This document shows, in pieces, positions 35,654 through 45,789 of a stretch of 64,000 nucleotides of DNA (the stretch's first letter is position 1; each line of letters opens with the position of its first letter). Source of the stretch: Crocinitomicaceae bacterium. Lineage in GTDB: Bacteria; Bacteroidota; Bacteroidia; Flavobacteriales_D; Crocinitomicaceae. A program made the position numbers and the translations under genes. Location: assembly GCA_024643365.1 (NCBI GenBank), contig JAHENC010000003.1, forward strand, positions 105,930-169,929, given 5' to 3'. The notes under the pieces are model-generated. The model saw only the letters and a list, made by a program, of their open reading frames with translations, was not told the DNA's origin and searched no databases.

Positions 35654-38600
35654 TTAGTTTAGATTGAAATATTGATTTGCCCTTTCCTTATAATACATTC
35701 TAAGGGATGGATCAGCGCTCTTCAATAATTCTATTTCCTTTAATTTCGTTTTGTTATACTCATCAAATCGGATTTTGTTACTAGAATCTATATCTTTTCC
35801 TGATTTAGATTCTCTTTTCTCCTCATAACCTCTTTCCATCATCGCTTTTTCACTTTCCAACAACCTTGTAAGTATTTCCTTTTGGCGGTTTATGATATCC
35901 TTATCGATGTTTCTATTGATTATACTTTTCTCTTGCTCTTCCAACTCTTTTATTAATGGATTTAATTGATTTCCCAATCCTTTACCATCCTTATTCATTT
36001 CGTTTCTTAACTGTTCCAAACGTTGACGAATAGCTGTTTGTTCAGCGGCCATTTTAGCCATTTCTTTATTACCTAATCCAGGCATGTTTTGACCAGAACT
36101 TCCAGGAGTTGATCCTGGCTGACTACCTGGTTTGTTTCCCTGTTTATCCCCGGGCTTATTACCACCAGGATTAGGTCCTTTTTGCATTTGTTCCAATTGC
36201 TTTTTTAACATTTCTTTCATATCGCCGGTTGACATTGATTGTCCAGGTTTTGGACGACCTTTTCCGGGATTATTACAACTTCCAGATCCTGACATTTCAC
36301 TTTGCATTTGACTTTGCATACTTTGTAGGGCTTCATTTAATAACAGAGCTAAATTATTATAAGAAGTCATTACCAATTGTTGATGCTTATTCAAATCCTT
36401 TTTTCTGTGGTCATCAATATCTTCTACAGAAAGACGTTGGTTTGACTCAATTGCATTCAATTCTCTATCAATAAAAGAAGCTATTTTTGGTTGACGTTTC
36501 GCTAATGCCAATAAACTATCCTTCACAATTTTCGTTTCGTCAATAATTCGCTGTTGACGTCTTCCTAGTTTACGGTAGAGCGGATCTAATGTGGTTACTT
36601 TTGAAAATTTATTCATTAAAGCTTCTTCATCGAAACTTAAGGTCATTAAACTTTCTAAAATATTTCGAAGAGATTTCATATCTTCTTCCTGTTCCTTTTT
36701 ATTTGATTGTTGCTGTTTGGCATTTAATTGATTTGCCATTGAATTCATACCTTCTGATGCAGATTTTTGTTTTTCTCCCGCCTTTTTATCTTTACCCTGT
36801 TCTAAAGATTCCTTCGCATCATTTAAATCCTCACTTACCTGCTCTTCCATTTGATCCAGATTACCTAAATCCATGGGTTTCTCTAATTCCTTGTTTAGTT
36901 CGTCTAATTTTTGAAGGTCCTTTTTAAGTTCATCAAATTTCCTATTTAATTCTTCTTGCTTTTTCGCTAATTCTTCTTTGGTTAGTTCCTCGTTTTTCTG
37001 ATCACGAAGCTCATCTTGTTCCTTAGCTAAGTCTTTCAATTCTTTCTCTACATCATCAATACGTTCGTTTAGCTGCATTTTTTTCAACATCTCAAGGCTT
37101 CTATCCAATTGCTTTTTCATATCCTCACTGGACTGATTAAGCTCTTCCATTTTTTCTTTTACCTGTTCTTTATCATTCTGTTGAAGTAATTTTTCCAGAT
37201 CCTCTAATAGTTTCTTTAGTTCATCATCCATTAATTCATCCAAAAGCTTTTCAATCATCTCTTGTTTTTCAAGTAATTCTTTATCCATAGGAGAAAGCTG
37301 ATTTTTTTCCTCCAGACTTTTATCCATTTCGTTATGGATTTTTTCTAACGATTCCAAAAGTGTTGATTGTTCTTCTTTGAGTTGTTGAACTTTATTCAAT
37401 TTATTCCAATCAGAAGATTTTGTATTCATCGTCTCTTTTTTCAATTGAGTGATATTCTTTTGAAACTCCTGAGTCTTTTTTAATAATTGATCTAGATCTT
37501 CTTTCGTTCTATTTTGATCCTCCTGTCTAGAATCATTTAACTCCTTCAAGGATGGTAATTCATATGTAAATAACTGACTTTTAGCAGCTTTACTACCATT
37601 CACCCCATCATTATCATAAACGACAAAATAATACTCAATTTTATCATTTAATTGAACATCTTCTCTTTTAAAATCAACAGCAAACGTAAAATTCATTTGT
37701 GATCCAACTACCTGTTGAACAGGCATCCTCACTTCTTTATTTTGTCCATTCTCACGGATGATTTTATAAACAAATTGCAATGACTTCAGTCCATAATCAT
37801 CTGATGCAATTCCTTTAAAATACTTCAATCCTTCGGATATCGAATCTGTTTGTTCAGCAACCTCAATTGATGGAAAAGCATCTTTAATTACATTTACTTT
37901 GTACTGAATAGTATCATTATCATGATTAAAACGATTCTCTAATACAAATTTCAATACCTTATCATCTTTACAGAGTTGTTTATATTTAAAGGATTCATCT
38001 TTAAAAACAGATCGGATTTGATTCCATAAAACACTCGTTTTTAAGGTATTCTTTGTTCGAATTCTCCACTCCACTTGACTACCTTCTGGTAGTGTTAAAT
38101 CACCTACGTTTTCAATAACTTCATTTTCTTTTCCAAGGTAGGATGGGTAGGTACAAAAAGCTTGAATGCTTCCAATTAAGGATTTACCAATTACATTTAA
38201 TTTGTATTTATCACTGTCAAATTCATTGGTAGTAAAATAAAAAGTAGCGTTTTTCTTAGGTTTATTTATACTTCCAATAAATTTATTCTTTGTTTTACGA
38301 AGTAATAAAAATTTACCTTGGTCACTTACTACAAACACTTGATTAGGTAATTCCTTTTTCCCAGATGGAGATTCAATCGGAATAATATCTAATTCAATTG
38401 GAAAATCAACACCTTCTTCTACCGTTAAGTTCCTTTGTTTCAATACAAACTGAAAGGGGGCTTTCTCCTTAAAGATCTTGTTATAGTAAACTACATGTTC
38501 CGTACCTTGTGTAATAATGGATGGAATAAAAATGGCTATTCCAATGAAACAAACAAACAACGGAATTAAGTACTTAAAATACTTCCTATTTTCCTCAATT

Positions 38601-39049
38601 CGTACGGCATTTTTAAAGGGAATAACACTCAATTCTGAAGATCGTTGGTTGACGCTTGCTCTCAATAATTCAATATTCCCTTCCTGATGAATTAAATCAT
38701 TTTGCAACTGAAGGGTATTTTTTAATCGATCTGAAATGGTAGGAAAAAAGGAACCAATGATTTCTGCTGCTTGAATTCTACTAATTTGATTTCCAAATGA
38801 AATCAATTTCGAAACTGGAATCAAAATAAATCGAAAACAAACGAAAGCATTTAAACCAATAAAACCGAAAAATAAGATTGCTCGAACGAGTGAATTAAAC
38901 CTTCCAAAATACTCGAATGTGGTCGCAAATAAAAAGGAAAATAAAAAAATCACAAAAAACAGCAAAAGTCCACGAATCATTTGATTCTTATAGTACTTTC
39001 GTATAAAAGCATCTATTTGACCAATGAGAGTATCGAAGCTATTTTTCAT
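35654..39049 (-). CDS. DUF4175 family giant membrane-anchored coiled-coil protein
   Basis: 1131 aa. Three hydrophobic helices near the N-terminus (about 21-43, 51-75 and 157-180) are followed by a beta-rich region (about 190-500). A very long charged coiled coil follows (about 505-800, many Glu/Lys/Gln/Leu heptads), then a low-complexity Gly/Pro/Gln/Asn segment (about 925-1000) and a helical C-terminus. The family is known from Bacteroidota and some Proteobacteria without established function. The gene is divergent from rpiB across the origin-like gap and heads the DUF4175-rsbW-ybeY row. Confidence 0.85.
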   Translation of the reverse strand: MKNSFDTLIGQIDAFIRKYYKNQMIRGLLLFFVIFLFSFLFATTFEYFGRFNSLVRAILFFGFIGLNAFVCFRFILIPVSKLISFGNQISRIQAAEIIGSFFPTISDRLKNTLQLQNDLIHQEGNIELLRASVNQRSSELSVIPFKNAVRIEENRKYFKYLIPLFVCFIGIAIFIPSIITQGTEHVVYYNKIFKEKAPFQFVLKQRNLTVEEGVDFPIELDIIPIESPSGKKELPNQVFVVSDQGKFLLLRKTKNKFIGSINKPKKNATFYFTTNEFDSDKYKLNVIGKSLIGSIQAFCTYPSYLGKENEVIENVGDLTLPEGSQVEWRIRTKNTLKTSVLWNQIRSVFKDESFKYKQLCKDDKVLKFVLENRFNHDNDTIQYKVNVIKDAFPSIEVAEQTDSISEGLKYFKGIASDDYGLKSLQFVYKIIRENGQNKEVRMPVQQVVGSQMNFTFAVDFKREDVQLNDKIEYYFVVYDNDGVNGSKAAKSQLFTYELPSLKELNDSRQEDQNRTKEDLDQLLKKTQEFQKNITQLKKETMNTKSSDWNKLNKVQQLKEEQSTLLESLEKIHNEMDKSLEEKNQLSPMDKELLEKQEMIEKLLDELMDDELKKLLEDLEKLLQQNDKEQVKEKMEELNQSSEDMKKQLDRSLEMLKKMQLNERIDDVEKELKDLAKEQDELRDQKNEELTKEELAKKQEELNRKFDELKKDLQKLDELNKELEKPMDLGNLDQMEEQVSEDLNDAKESLEQGKDKKAGEKQKSASEGMNSMANQLNAKQQQSNKKEQEEDMKSLRNILESLMTLSFDEEALMNKFSKVTTLDPLYRKLGRRQQRIIDETKIVKDSLLALAKRQPKIASFIDRELNAIESNQRLSVEDIDDHRKKDLNKHQQLVMTSYNNLALLLNEALQSMQSQMQSEMSGSGSCNNPGKGRPKPGQSMSTGDMKEMLKKQLEQMQKGPNPGGNKPGDKQGNKPGSQPGSTPGSSGQNMPGLGNKEMAKMAAEQTAIRQRLEQLRNEMNKDGKGLGNQLNPLIKELEEQEKSIINRNIDKDIINRQKEILTRLLESEKAMMERGYEEKRESKSGKDIDSSNKIRFDEYNKTKLKEIELLKSADPSLRMYYKERANQYFNLN

Positions 39050-39618
39050 GAGATAAAAGTATTCAAGATTTTGATACAGGACAAATTTTAGAGTCTCAAC
39101 TTAGTTATATATAATATATTTCTTTTTTAAAATTATTTAAAGAATTTATTACTCTTATTAAGGATGTTCATATGTGTAAAAGTTTCAACTCAAAATTTTG
39201 ATTTACCGTTTTTAACAATTAGTAGTACATAACACACAAGTTACATGAATGTATTTAATAGAAAATCAATAAGTTATACCTTTATAAACAAAATCATAAT
39301 TTCATTGATTGTTTATAATAAAAGATATTTCTCTTGTATAAATTCGTTTATAACCATAGTGATATCAAAGGGTAACTTGAGCAAACTTTTAGTGTATAAT
39401 TCAAAAAAAGATGCAATTCGATTATTCTTTCAATAAAGCAAGATAAACTTTTAAGTAATTATACACCGTTATTCACAATTTAATCACGTATACCGTGTAC
39501 AAGTAGCTTTTTACATTTGAGTAAAACAAGGGCTTTCCATTCATCATCATATCTAAATAGTTAATAACTCGAGCTATTTGTGAATAGTGTTTACCTTTGT
39601 AATCTAAAATATATATAG
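39050..39618. other. AT-rich intergenic region with DnaA-box-like sites; candidate oriC
   Basis: The longest gap in the window (569 bases), strikingly AT-rich, between divergent genes. DnaA-box-like 9-mers (TTATNCACA): TTATTCACA at 39469-39477, TTATACACC at 39459-39467, and on the minus strand CTATTCACA at 39579-39587, TTATACACT at 39391-39399, TTTTACACA at 39173-39181. All but the first carry one mismatch. The first two are direct repeats with one base between. An AT tract (TATATATAATATATTT, about 39106-39121) could be an unwinding element. A small 63-codon frame at 39245 has no support as a gene. Confidence 0.45.
39592..39599 (+). promoter_or_regulatory. -7 box TACCTTTG of rpiB
   Basis: Perfect TAnnTTTG, 19 bases before the rpiB ATG. 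Confidence 0.55.
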
Positions 39619-40047
39619 ATGATTATTCCAATAGGTTGCGATCACGCAGGATTTAAAACGAAAGAACTTATCATTAAACACCTTACTAGTAAAGGATTAG
39701 AAGTAAAGGATTATGGTTGTTATTCAGAGGATAGCATTGATTATCCTGATTATGCGCACCCTGTTGCTCAAATGGTCGAAGAAAACCCTGGAATGATTGG
39801 AATTCTTTTGTGTGGTTCTGGTAATGGAATCAATATGACCGCTAATAAACACGAAGGTATTCGAAGTGCATTATGTTGGGAAACCGAAATTGCTAAATTG
39901 GCTCGTTCACATAATAATGCGAATATTATCGCGATTCCTGCACGTTTTGTATCTGAAGAATTAGCACTAGAAATGGTAGATGCATTTTTAGAGACGGAAT
40001 TCGAAGGGGGAAGACACCAAAATAGAATTAATAAAATTCCTTGTTAG
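39619..40047 (+). CDS. rpiB: Ribose 5-phosphate isomerase B
   Basis: 142 aa enzyme of the pentose phosphate pathway interconverting ribose 5-phosphate and ribulose 5-phosphate. CDHAGFKTKE at 7-16, YPDYAHPVA, the catalytic Cys65 in LLCGSGNG and RSALCWETEIAKLARSHNNANI match the RpiB/LacAB family. Its last four bases (TTAG) are shared with the convergent OmpA-type gene. Confidence 0.94.
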   Translation: MIIPIGCDHAGFKTKELIIKHLTSKGLEVKDYGCYSEDSIDYPDYAHPVAQMVEENPGMIGILLCGSGNGINMTANKHEGIRSALCWETEIAKLARSHNNANIIAIPARFVSEELALEMVDAFLETEFEGGRHQNRINKIPC

Positions 40048-41171
40048 TTTGTACTAATAAGTATTTCTACGCGTCGATTTGCTTCTTTTTCTTCCTCGGT
40101 TTGGGGGTCTTTGAAAATAGGTTTGGTGTTCCCAAAACCGATGGCTTTTAATCTATTTGAATCCACACCGCCGTCCACTAAATAGTCGACCACTTTTTGT
40201 GCGCGTTTTTTAGAAAGTTTCATTGATACTAAATCTTTGTCACTGTCTTCGTTCACATGTCCGTGAACTTCAATATTAATCGTTGGGTTTAAAATGAGGA
40301 AATCCCGTAGGCGTTTTAATTTAGGATATGATTCCTCTAATACAGTTGACAGACCAGCAACAAAGTAAACATCATCCAATTCAGCCATCATACCTTCTTG
40401 AATTGGTTTTAACCATATGGTATCTTTAAAATTTGTCGTGATTGGTATCGAAGTATTTTCTAGGTCTGATGATAAAAATCCTTCAGCATCGACTCGAATT
40501 GTTCCAGTTTTAACTTTTTTAAGTAAGTTCATTTCTAAATCACTGGCACGATAAATACCATTAATTTCTGTGGATCCTTGTAATACAATTCTTGCTTCAA
40601 TAGGTTTTCGAGTGGATTCATCCCTTATAGCTAAAGAATAAACAGGTAATCCGTCGTTGTATACCAAGTTTAAAGGCCAGGTTTTGGAAACATCAACCTG
40701 TTCTGGTTCGAAGGATAGTGTACAATGTATTTCTTGTTTGGATTTCTCTTTTGCTAAAAAAACCAGGTAGTACTGATCGTTTAATTCTATAGGTATTTCT
40801 GTTTCTAAAGTCCACAATGAGTCAATGGATTTCTCTAGTAATACTTGATGGTTTTGTTCTTTTAAAGACGCACACAATTCACCTTCCTTTTCTTTTAATA
40901 TCAATACGTGAATAGGAGATGAAACTTGCTTGAAGGATAGCTTTAAGTTTCCTTTTTCTGCACAAGTGAAGTGTAGCCAAATTTGGTTTTTACTGGGAGC
41001 GATAAGGTGTTGAAAAACCCCTTCGGAAGGAATGACTCCTTTTTTCCCAACGAATGATAAAGTGATTGATCCTTTCGGATTAACATCGAGGGCATGTTCA
41101 CAGGTTGAATAGTCCTTTTGTTGTGTAAAGGAAAAAAAAGGAAGAAAAAGGAAGAAAAGAGTACTTCGCAC
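40044..41171 (-). CDS. OmpA-family outer-membrane/peptidoglycan-associated protein
   Basis: 375 aa. Signal peptide FLPFFSFTQQ, an N-terminal beta-rich part (20-250) of unknown family, and a C-terminal OmpA domain (about 270-375) with INIEVHGHVNEDSD, LSKKRAQKVVDYL, RLKAIGFGNTKPI and EEKEANRRVEI, the peptidoglycan-binding set. The only usable start is GTG 41171, 15 bases after the DUF4403 stop, so it probably shares that transcript. It likely anchors the outer membrane to the wall. Confidence 0.87.
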   Translation of the reverse strand: MRSTLFFLFLPFFSFTQQKDYSTCEHALDVNPKGSITLSFVGKKGVIPSEGVFQHLIAPSKNQIWLHFTCAEKGNLKLSFKQVSSPIHVLILKEKEGELCASLKEQNHQVLLEKSIDSLWTLETEIPIELNDQYYLVFLAKEKSKQEIHCTLSFEPEQVDVSKTWPLNLVYNDGLPVYSLAIRDESTRKPIEARIVLQGSTEINGIYRASDLEMNLLKKVKTGTIRVDAEGFLSSDLENTSIPITTNFKDTIWLKPIQEGMMAELDDVYFVAGLSTVLEESYPKLKRLRDFLILNPTINIEVHGHVNEDSDKDLVSMKLSKKRAQKVVDYLVDGGVDSNRLKAIGFGNTKPIFKDPQTEEEKEANRRVEILISTN

Positions 41172-41186
41172 TGTCCGTTTAACGCA

Positions 41187-42572
41187 TCATTTCATCTTTA
41201 GTTTCAAGTTGCCAGAAACTTCTGTCGTCAGGAAAAATCCAGACGAACCCAATTGAATGGACGAAACAGCTAGACGGTCTACCGTTCCTGAAAGAAAAAC
41301 ACCGTCGTCAAGTTTTGTGTTTAATTGTTGTGTAATTGTATTTTTTGTTTCATTCAAGAGGGTATTTAAGTCATATTTTGCGGACTTATTTAATTCTTCT
41401 AAAATACGTTTATCAAACATCCATTTAGCTGTTTTCAGTAGCACACTCTTTGAATTGAGATCATAGGCTAAGTCTGTTAACACAAAAAATTGATCATCTG
41501 TAATGATGGGTGTACCCACAAGAAAAAACACACCTTTTTTAGATCCGGAAAAATGTACCTGAATTATGAGTTTCTGTTCTTGATTACCCAAAACATGAAG
41601 TGAATCCACCACAATTTCTTTTCCATTAAATGGAATTTTATACCCCATTAAATCCTTATTCATAATTTTATTAATCGAATCGTAGGAGGCTTTAACTAGG
41701 ATGTTTAGTGCATATCCCTGTCCCTTTGTGTATTTCGCTTGTTTTGGCAAATCACTATAGACCGCTTCTTCTTTATTGGTGGTGATGAACGGTTCCGCAG
41801 TTAATTCCGCAGTCAATTCTGCGCGTTTATTTGCAGCATCGAAGGTGACAGGACTCAAGGCCATACTTTTGGGTTTCAAATATAGAAGGCCATATCCACT
41901 TAGGCCCATCGGTTCTTCTAACTGGCGCCAAACATCTTTTATAGAAGAACGAATATCAACGGATTCTATTTGTCGATCAATGTCTTTTTCTAATGATTTT
42001 AATTGACCCTTCACTTGTTTTTCGACTTGAGATGTTGCGTCGTACTTAAAGACGGTAATTTCACATGGGTCCAATACATCAAACAATTGAAGCTTGGTTT
42101 CGGTATTAAACATATAAGAATCCGTTATAGAGACACTTGTGTTATATCCAACCTTTACTCTTCGCATTGGCTCTCCTACACCACAACTAGCATAGATTCT
42201 TGGAACACTACATGATCCTTTCTCATCCCATAAACTGTGGCATTTTGGACAATAATTCAATTTCAATTCAAACTTGCCATCAACCTCATAGTATAAACTG
42301 GTTTTCTTTAGTTGAAAATCAATAGGATCACGCACGAACTTATATGAAAAGCTAACCCCTTCACATTGTTCTTGTTTTCCTTCAAAACTTTTGGGTAATG
42401 ACTTTTCTACTTCCTTCAGTTGACTTTGTAAGTCAATTTCAATGGGCACATTTATTTGAGAAACCGAAAGAACAGGCATAGGAGGGTCCGTCAGTTCCAC
42501 TATAGGTTCGGGAATATCGATGGATTTACAAGACCAACTTAAAAGAGGGAGTAAAAATAGGATGTATTTCAT
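41187..42572 (-). CDS. DUF4403 lipoprotein
   Basis: 461 aa, lipoprotein signal LLPLLSWSC. Start set at ATG 42572; an in-frame GTG at 42587 is less likely. The protein is rich in beta strands and resembles the DUF4403 family (tubular-lipid-binding-like fold suspected, not proven). An unusual Cys cluster lies near residue 110-130: YCPKCHSLWDEKGSC followed by SC, as in a zinc knuckle or disulfide knot. A repeat AELTAELTAEP is near residue 265. It precedes the OmpA gene by 15 bases. Confidence 0.8.
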   Translation of the reverse strand: MKYILFLLPLLSWSCKSIDIPEPIVELTDPPMPVLSVSQINVPIEIDLQSQLKEVEKSLPKSFEGKQEQCEGVSFSYKFVRDPIDFQLKKTSLYYEVDGKFELKLNYCPKCHSLWDEKGSCSVPRIYASCGVGEPMRRVKVGYNTSVSITDSYMFNTETKLQLFDVLDPCEITVFKYDATSQVEKQVKGQLKSLEKDIDRQIESVDIRSSIKDVWRQLEEPMGLSGYGLLYLKPKSMALSPVTFDAANKRAELTAELTAEPFITTNKEEAVYSDLPKQAKYTKGQGYALNILVKASYDSINKIMNKDLMGYKIPFNGKEIVVDSLHVLGNQEQKLIIQVHFSGSKKGVFFLVGTPIITDDQFFVLTDLAYDLNSKSVLLKTAKWMFDKRILEELNKSAKYDLNTLLNETKNTITQQLNTKLDDGVFLSGTVDRLAVSSIQLGSSGFFLTTEVSGNLKLKMK

Positions 42573-42631
42573 GATGGGTGATTTCACGAAACGAAGGTAT
42601 AAATCTTTTGTTTGTTCAAAACAAAAGACAC

Positions 42632-42654
42632 AAAAAAGGGGACCGAAGTCCCCT
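42632..42654 (-). terminator. Terminator of icd with UUCG tetraloop
   Basis: On the minus strand AGGGGAC-TTCG-GTCCCCT followed by TTTTT. The loop is the very stable cUUCGg type. It lies eight bases after the icd stop. Confidence 0.9.
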
Positions 42655-42662
42655 AGAAATAA

Positions 42663-43892
42663 TTAGTTCATTTTTGCTTTTAAGCCCTTATCCAAGGCAT
42701 CCAAAAATTCTTCGGTGTAGACGTAATGATCACCATGAGAAACTTTGTTTCCATGAATACAAACAGCAAGGTCTTTTGTCATGATACCAGATTCAACGGT
42801 TTCAATACAAACACGCTCTAATGAAAGACAGAAATCAATTAGATCTTGGTTATTATCTAGTTTCCCTCTGAATGCCAAACCTCTTGTCCAAGCAAAAATT
42901 GATGCAATTGGATTTGTTGATGTTTGTTTTCCAGCTTGGTAATCTCTGTAATGACGAGTTACTGTTCCGTGTGCTGCCTCAGCCTCCATAATTTCACCGT
43001 CTGGTGTAATTAATACAGAAGTCATCAAACCTAATGATCCAAATCCTTGTGCAACAGTATCAGATTGAACGTCACCATCGTAGTTTTTACAAGCCCAAAC
43101 GAAATTTCCATTCCATTTTAAAGCGGAAGCAACCATATCATCAATTAAACGGTGCTCGTAAACGATTCCAGCAGCTTCGTATTTAGCTTTAAATTCGTTT
43201 TGGTAAATTTCTTCGAAGATGTCTTTAAAGCGGCCATCGTATTTTTTTAGAATGGTGTTTTTCGTAGACAAATAAAGCGGCCATTTTTTAGTCAATGCCA
43301 TATTGAAACAGCTTTGTGCAAAACCGCGAATTGACTCATCTGTGTTGTACATGGCCATTCCAACTCCATCACCTTTGAAGTTATACACTTCGAAGTTTTG
43401 TACTTCACCACCATCTTCCGGTGTGAAAGTCATGGTTAATTTTCCTTTTCCTTTGAAGACTGCATCTGTAGCACGGTACTGATCACCAAAAGCGTGACGA
43501 CCAACGATAATAGGAGCGGTCCAGTTTGTCACCAAACGAGGAACGTTTTGCATCACGATAGGCTCTCTAAAAACGGTTCCATCAAGGATGTTACGAATGG
43601 TTCCATTTGGAGATTTCCACATGGATTTCAAGTTGAATTCTTTTACACGTGCTTCATCAGGTGTAATGGTAGCACATTTAATTCCTACTTTATATTCTTT
43701 AATTGCTTCCGCAGCATCAATGGTAATTTGATCATTGGTTTCATCACGTTTTTCGATTCCTAAATCGTAATATTTGATATCAAGATCTAAATAAGGAAGA
43801 ATCAATTTGTCTTTGATGAATTTCCAAATGATGCGGGTCATTTCATCCCCATCTAACTCTACTACTGGATTGGCAACTTTAATTTTTGACAT
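42663..43892 (-). CDS. icd: NADP-dependent isocitrate dehydrogenase (dimeric, eukaryotic-type)
   Basis: TCA-cycle enzyme, 409 aa, of the subfamily shared with mitochondrial and cytosolic [23 protein letters not shown] near 11, [35 protein letters not shown] and [15 protein letters not shown] with [10 protein letters not shown] are present. The Arg/Lys residues for isocitrate are retained. Start at ATG 43892 (MSKIKVANP), 18 bases below the -7 box. Single-gene unit with its own terminator; fumC lies nearby but is separate. Confidence 0.95.
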   Translation of the reverse strand: MSKIKVANPVVELDGDEMTRIIWKFIKDKLILPYLDLDIKYYDLGIEKRDETNDQITIDAAEAIKEYKVGIKCATITPDEARVKEFNLKSMWKSPNGTIRNILDGTVFREPIVMQNVPRLVTNWTAPIIVGRHAFGDQYRATDAVFKGKGKLTMTFTPEDGGEVQNFEVYNFKGDGVGMAMYNTDESIRGFAQSCFNMALTKKWPLYLSTKNTILKKYDGRFKDIFEEIYQNEFKAKYEAAGIVYEHRLIDDMVASALKWNGNFVWACKNYDGDVQSDTVAQGFGSLGLMTSVLITPDGEIMEAEAAHGTVTRHYRDYQAGKQTSTNPIASIFAWTRGLAFRGKLDNNQDLIDFCLSLERVCIETVESGIMTKDLAVCIHGNKVSHGDHYVYTEEFLDALDKGLKAKMN

Positions 43893-43910
43893 AAGTACAT
43901 TTTTACAGCA

Positions 43911-43918
43911 CAAAATTA
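43911..43918 (-). promoter_or_regulatory. -7 box TAATTTTG of icd
   Basis: Perfect TAnnTTTG on the minus strand, 18 bases before the icd ATG. Confidence 0.55.
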
Positions 43919-44024
43919 CGTAATTTTTTGTGAATTATCGGAGTGAATAAATGGGATGAAACCATGCGCTTAAAAGAAATCAAATATCCTTCAAAAACAC
44001 TGGTCTAATTGAACAGGGATTTTC

Positions 44025-44276
44025 TTAATCAAAGAACCAAGTAACGAAAAGCACTAAAATTGACAAGGCGAATCCTAATGATAAAATGGTTGGGATGAGT
44101 TTACTTTCTTTATGATCACCCTCGAGAAAAAATCGCCACAATATAAAACTGATGATTCCAAATGGATAAGCGATAAATAATGCCGCCCCATAAACCCAAA
44201 CGATTCCAGCCAAGGAAAACCAAAGGGCTAAAAGGAAAGATATGAGCGCTATCCAATCGTTTTTTGTTCTATGCAT
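44025..44276 (-). CDS. Hypothetical small membrane protein, 83 aa
   Basis: Three hydrophobic helices (about 8-28, 29-50 and 60-81) with few charges between them. I recognise no family; the shape resembles small inner-membrane proteins of unknown function. The start is ATG 44276. A perfect -7 box 20 bases upstream supports that it is expressed as its own unit. It sits between the icd promoter and the fumC terminator. Confidence 0.65.
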   Translation of the reverse strand: MHRTKNDWIALISFLLALWFSLAGIVWVYGAALFIAYPFGIISFILWRFFLEGDHKESKLIPTILSLGFALSILVLFVTWFFD

Positions 44277-44296
44277 CACTGAAATAATTAGGAAAT

Positions 44297-44304
44297 CAAA
44301 AGTA
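44297..44304 (-). promoter_or_regulatory. -7 box TACTTTTG of the 83-aa membrane protein
   Basis: Perfect TAnnTTTG on the minus strand, 20 bases before ATG 44276 and just after the fumC terminator. Confidence 0.5.
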
Positions 44305-44314
44305 CTATTTTATC

Positions 44315-44344
44315 AAAAAAAAAGCGGTGAAATCTCACCGCTTT
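44315..44344 (-). terminator. Terminator of fumC
   Basis: AAAGCGGTGA / TCACCGCTTT stem with a 4-base loop and, on the minus strand, a run of nine T. It starts 19 bases after the fumC stop. Confidence 0.9.
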
Positions 44345-44363
44345 CCATTTATTTTTCAGATGA

Positions 44364-45761
44364 TTAATCTAATGAACCAATCATTTTAGAAGGATCAACA
44401 TATAAATCGTATTCTTCCGCTGTCACGTGACCAAGTCCAACCGCCGCTTCTTTCAAAGTTGTCCCGTTTTTATGAGCATATTTAGCAATTTCAGCCGCTT
44501 TGTAATAGCCAATTTTCGTGTTAAGAGCGGTCACCAACATCAAAGAATTGTCTAGGTGTTTTTTCACTACCGGTAAATTTGCTTCAATTCCAGCAGCACA
44601 ATTATCTGTAAAAGAAACGCAGGCATCGCCAATTAATCGTGCAGACTGCAGGACATTTGCGGCAATAACAGGTTTGAAAACGTTTAATTCAAAGTGACCG
44701 TTTGACCCAGCGATCGAAACCGTAACATCGTTACCCATCACTTGCGCGCAAACCATTGTTAAGGCTTCCGGTTGAGTTGGATTAACTTTTCCAGGCATGA
44801 TGGATGATCCCGGTTCGTTGTCTGGAATGATGATTTCACCAATTCCACAACGAGGACCAGATGATAACATACGAATATCATTAGCAATTTTCATCAAAGA
44901 AACAGCTGATCTTTTCAATGCCCCAGATAATTCAACCATTGCATCATGTGCCGCTAGTGCCTCAAATTTATTTTTTGCAGTAACGAATGGAAGTCCTGTA
45001 AACTCAGCAATTTTTTTAGCTACAAGTACATCGTATCCTTTCGGTGTATTTAATCCTGTTCCAACAGCTGTTCCACCCAGAGCTAATTCACCGACCACCA
45101 CGAGTGCATTGTTAATTGCACGAATGGAATAATCAATTTGTGCCACATAACCACTGAACTCTTGTCCAAGAGTTAATGGTGTTGCATCCATGAAGTGTGT
45201 TCTACCGGTTTTCACGATGTCTTTGAAAGCTTCTACTTTGGTTTGAAGGGCATTTCTCAAATGTAAAAGACCTGGCAAAGTTGTTTCCACGGTCATTTTA
45301 TACGCGGCAATATGCATCGCAGTCGGATAGGTATCATTGGATGATTGTGATTTATTCACATCATCATTCGGATTAAGAACTTTTTCCTCGTCTAATAAAT
45401 TACCTCCTTGAAGCACATGTCCTCGGTTCGCAATGACTTCATTACAGTTCATATTGGACTGTGTACCAGAACCTGTTTGCCAAATTACCAATGGAAATTC
45501 TGAGTCGAATTGTCCAGTCAATATTTCGTCGCAAACTTTTGAGATGAGGTCTCTTTTTTCAACTGAAAGTACCCCAAGGTCATGATTCGCATGTGCAGCT
45601 GCCTTTTTTAAATAAGCGAATGCGTGAATGACTTCCGTTGGCATGGAGCCTTCAGGTCCAATTTTAAAGTTGTTTCTAGAACGTTCTGTTTGTGCTCCCC
45701 AATAACGATTAGCAGGTACGTTAACCTCGCCCATCGTGTCTTTTTCGATCCTAAATTCCAT
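44364..45761 (-). CDS. fumC: Class II fumarate hydratase
   Basis: Iron-independent fumarase of the TCA cycle, 465 aa. [14 protein letters not shown] near 100, [17 protein letters not shown] near 186, and the signature [16 protein letters not shown] near 318 are intact. The N-terminus [22 protein letters not shown] is typical. A -7-like box TATTTTTG lies 51 bases upstream and overlaps a divergent promoter for a 52-aa membrane protein. Confidence 0.96.
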   Translation of the reverse strand: MEFRIEKDTMGEVNVPANRYWGAQTERSRNNFKIGPEGSMPTEVIHAFAYLKKAAAHANHDLGVLSVEKRDLISKVCDEILTGQFDSEFPLVIWQTGSGTQSNMNCNEVIANRGHVLQGGNLLDEEKVLNPNDDVNKSQSSNDTYPTAMHIAAYKMTVETTLPGLLHLRNALQTKVEAFKDIVKTGRTHFMDATPLTLGQEFSGYVAQIDYSIRAINNALVVVGELALGGTAVGTGLNTPKGYDVLVAKKIAEFTGLPFVTAKNKFEALAAHDAMVELSGALKRSAVSLMKIANDIRMLSSGPRCGIGEIIIPDNEPGSSIMPGKVNPTQPEALTMVCAQVMGNDVTVSIAGSNGHFELNVFKPVIAANVLQSARLIGDACVSFTDNCAAGIEANLPVVKKHLDNSLMLVTALNTKIGYYKAAEIAKYAHKNGTTLKEAAVGLGHVTAEEYDLYVDPSKMIGSLD

Positions 45762-45789
45762 TTTTTAGTGTATTGTAAATTAAATTGTT

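Noticed and set aside
36229..36927. Plus-strand frames inside the DUF4175 gene
   Set aside because: They are antisense to a long coiled-coil coding region whose Glu/Lys codons suppress stops on the other strand; no promoter or family match.
39245..39436. 63-codon frame in the origin-like gap
   Set aside because: Composition follows the surrounding AT-rich DNA, no -7 box or ribosome site precedes it, and the peptide has no recognisable domain or topology.
44424..44439. CACGTG core in fumC resembling parS
   Set aside because: The flanks do not match the parS consensus beyond the hexamer core.
45352..45360. Exact DnaA-box-like TTATTCACA
   Set aside because: Single copy inside fumC coding sequence; expected by chance and not clustered with others.
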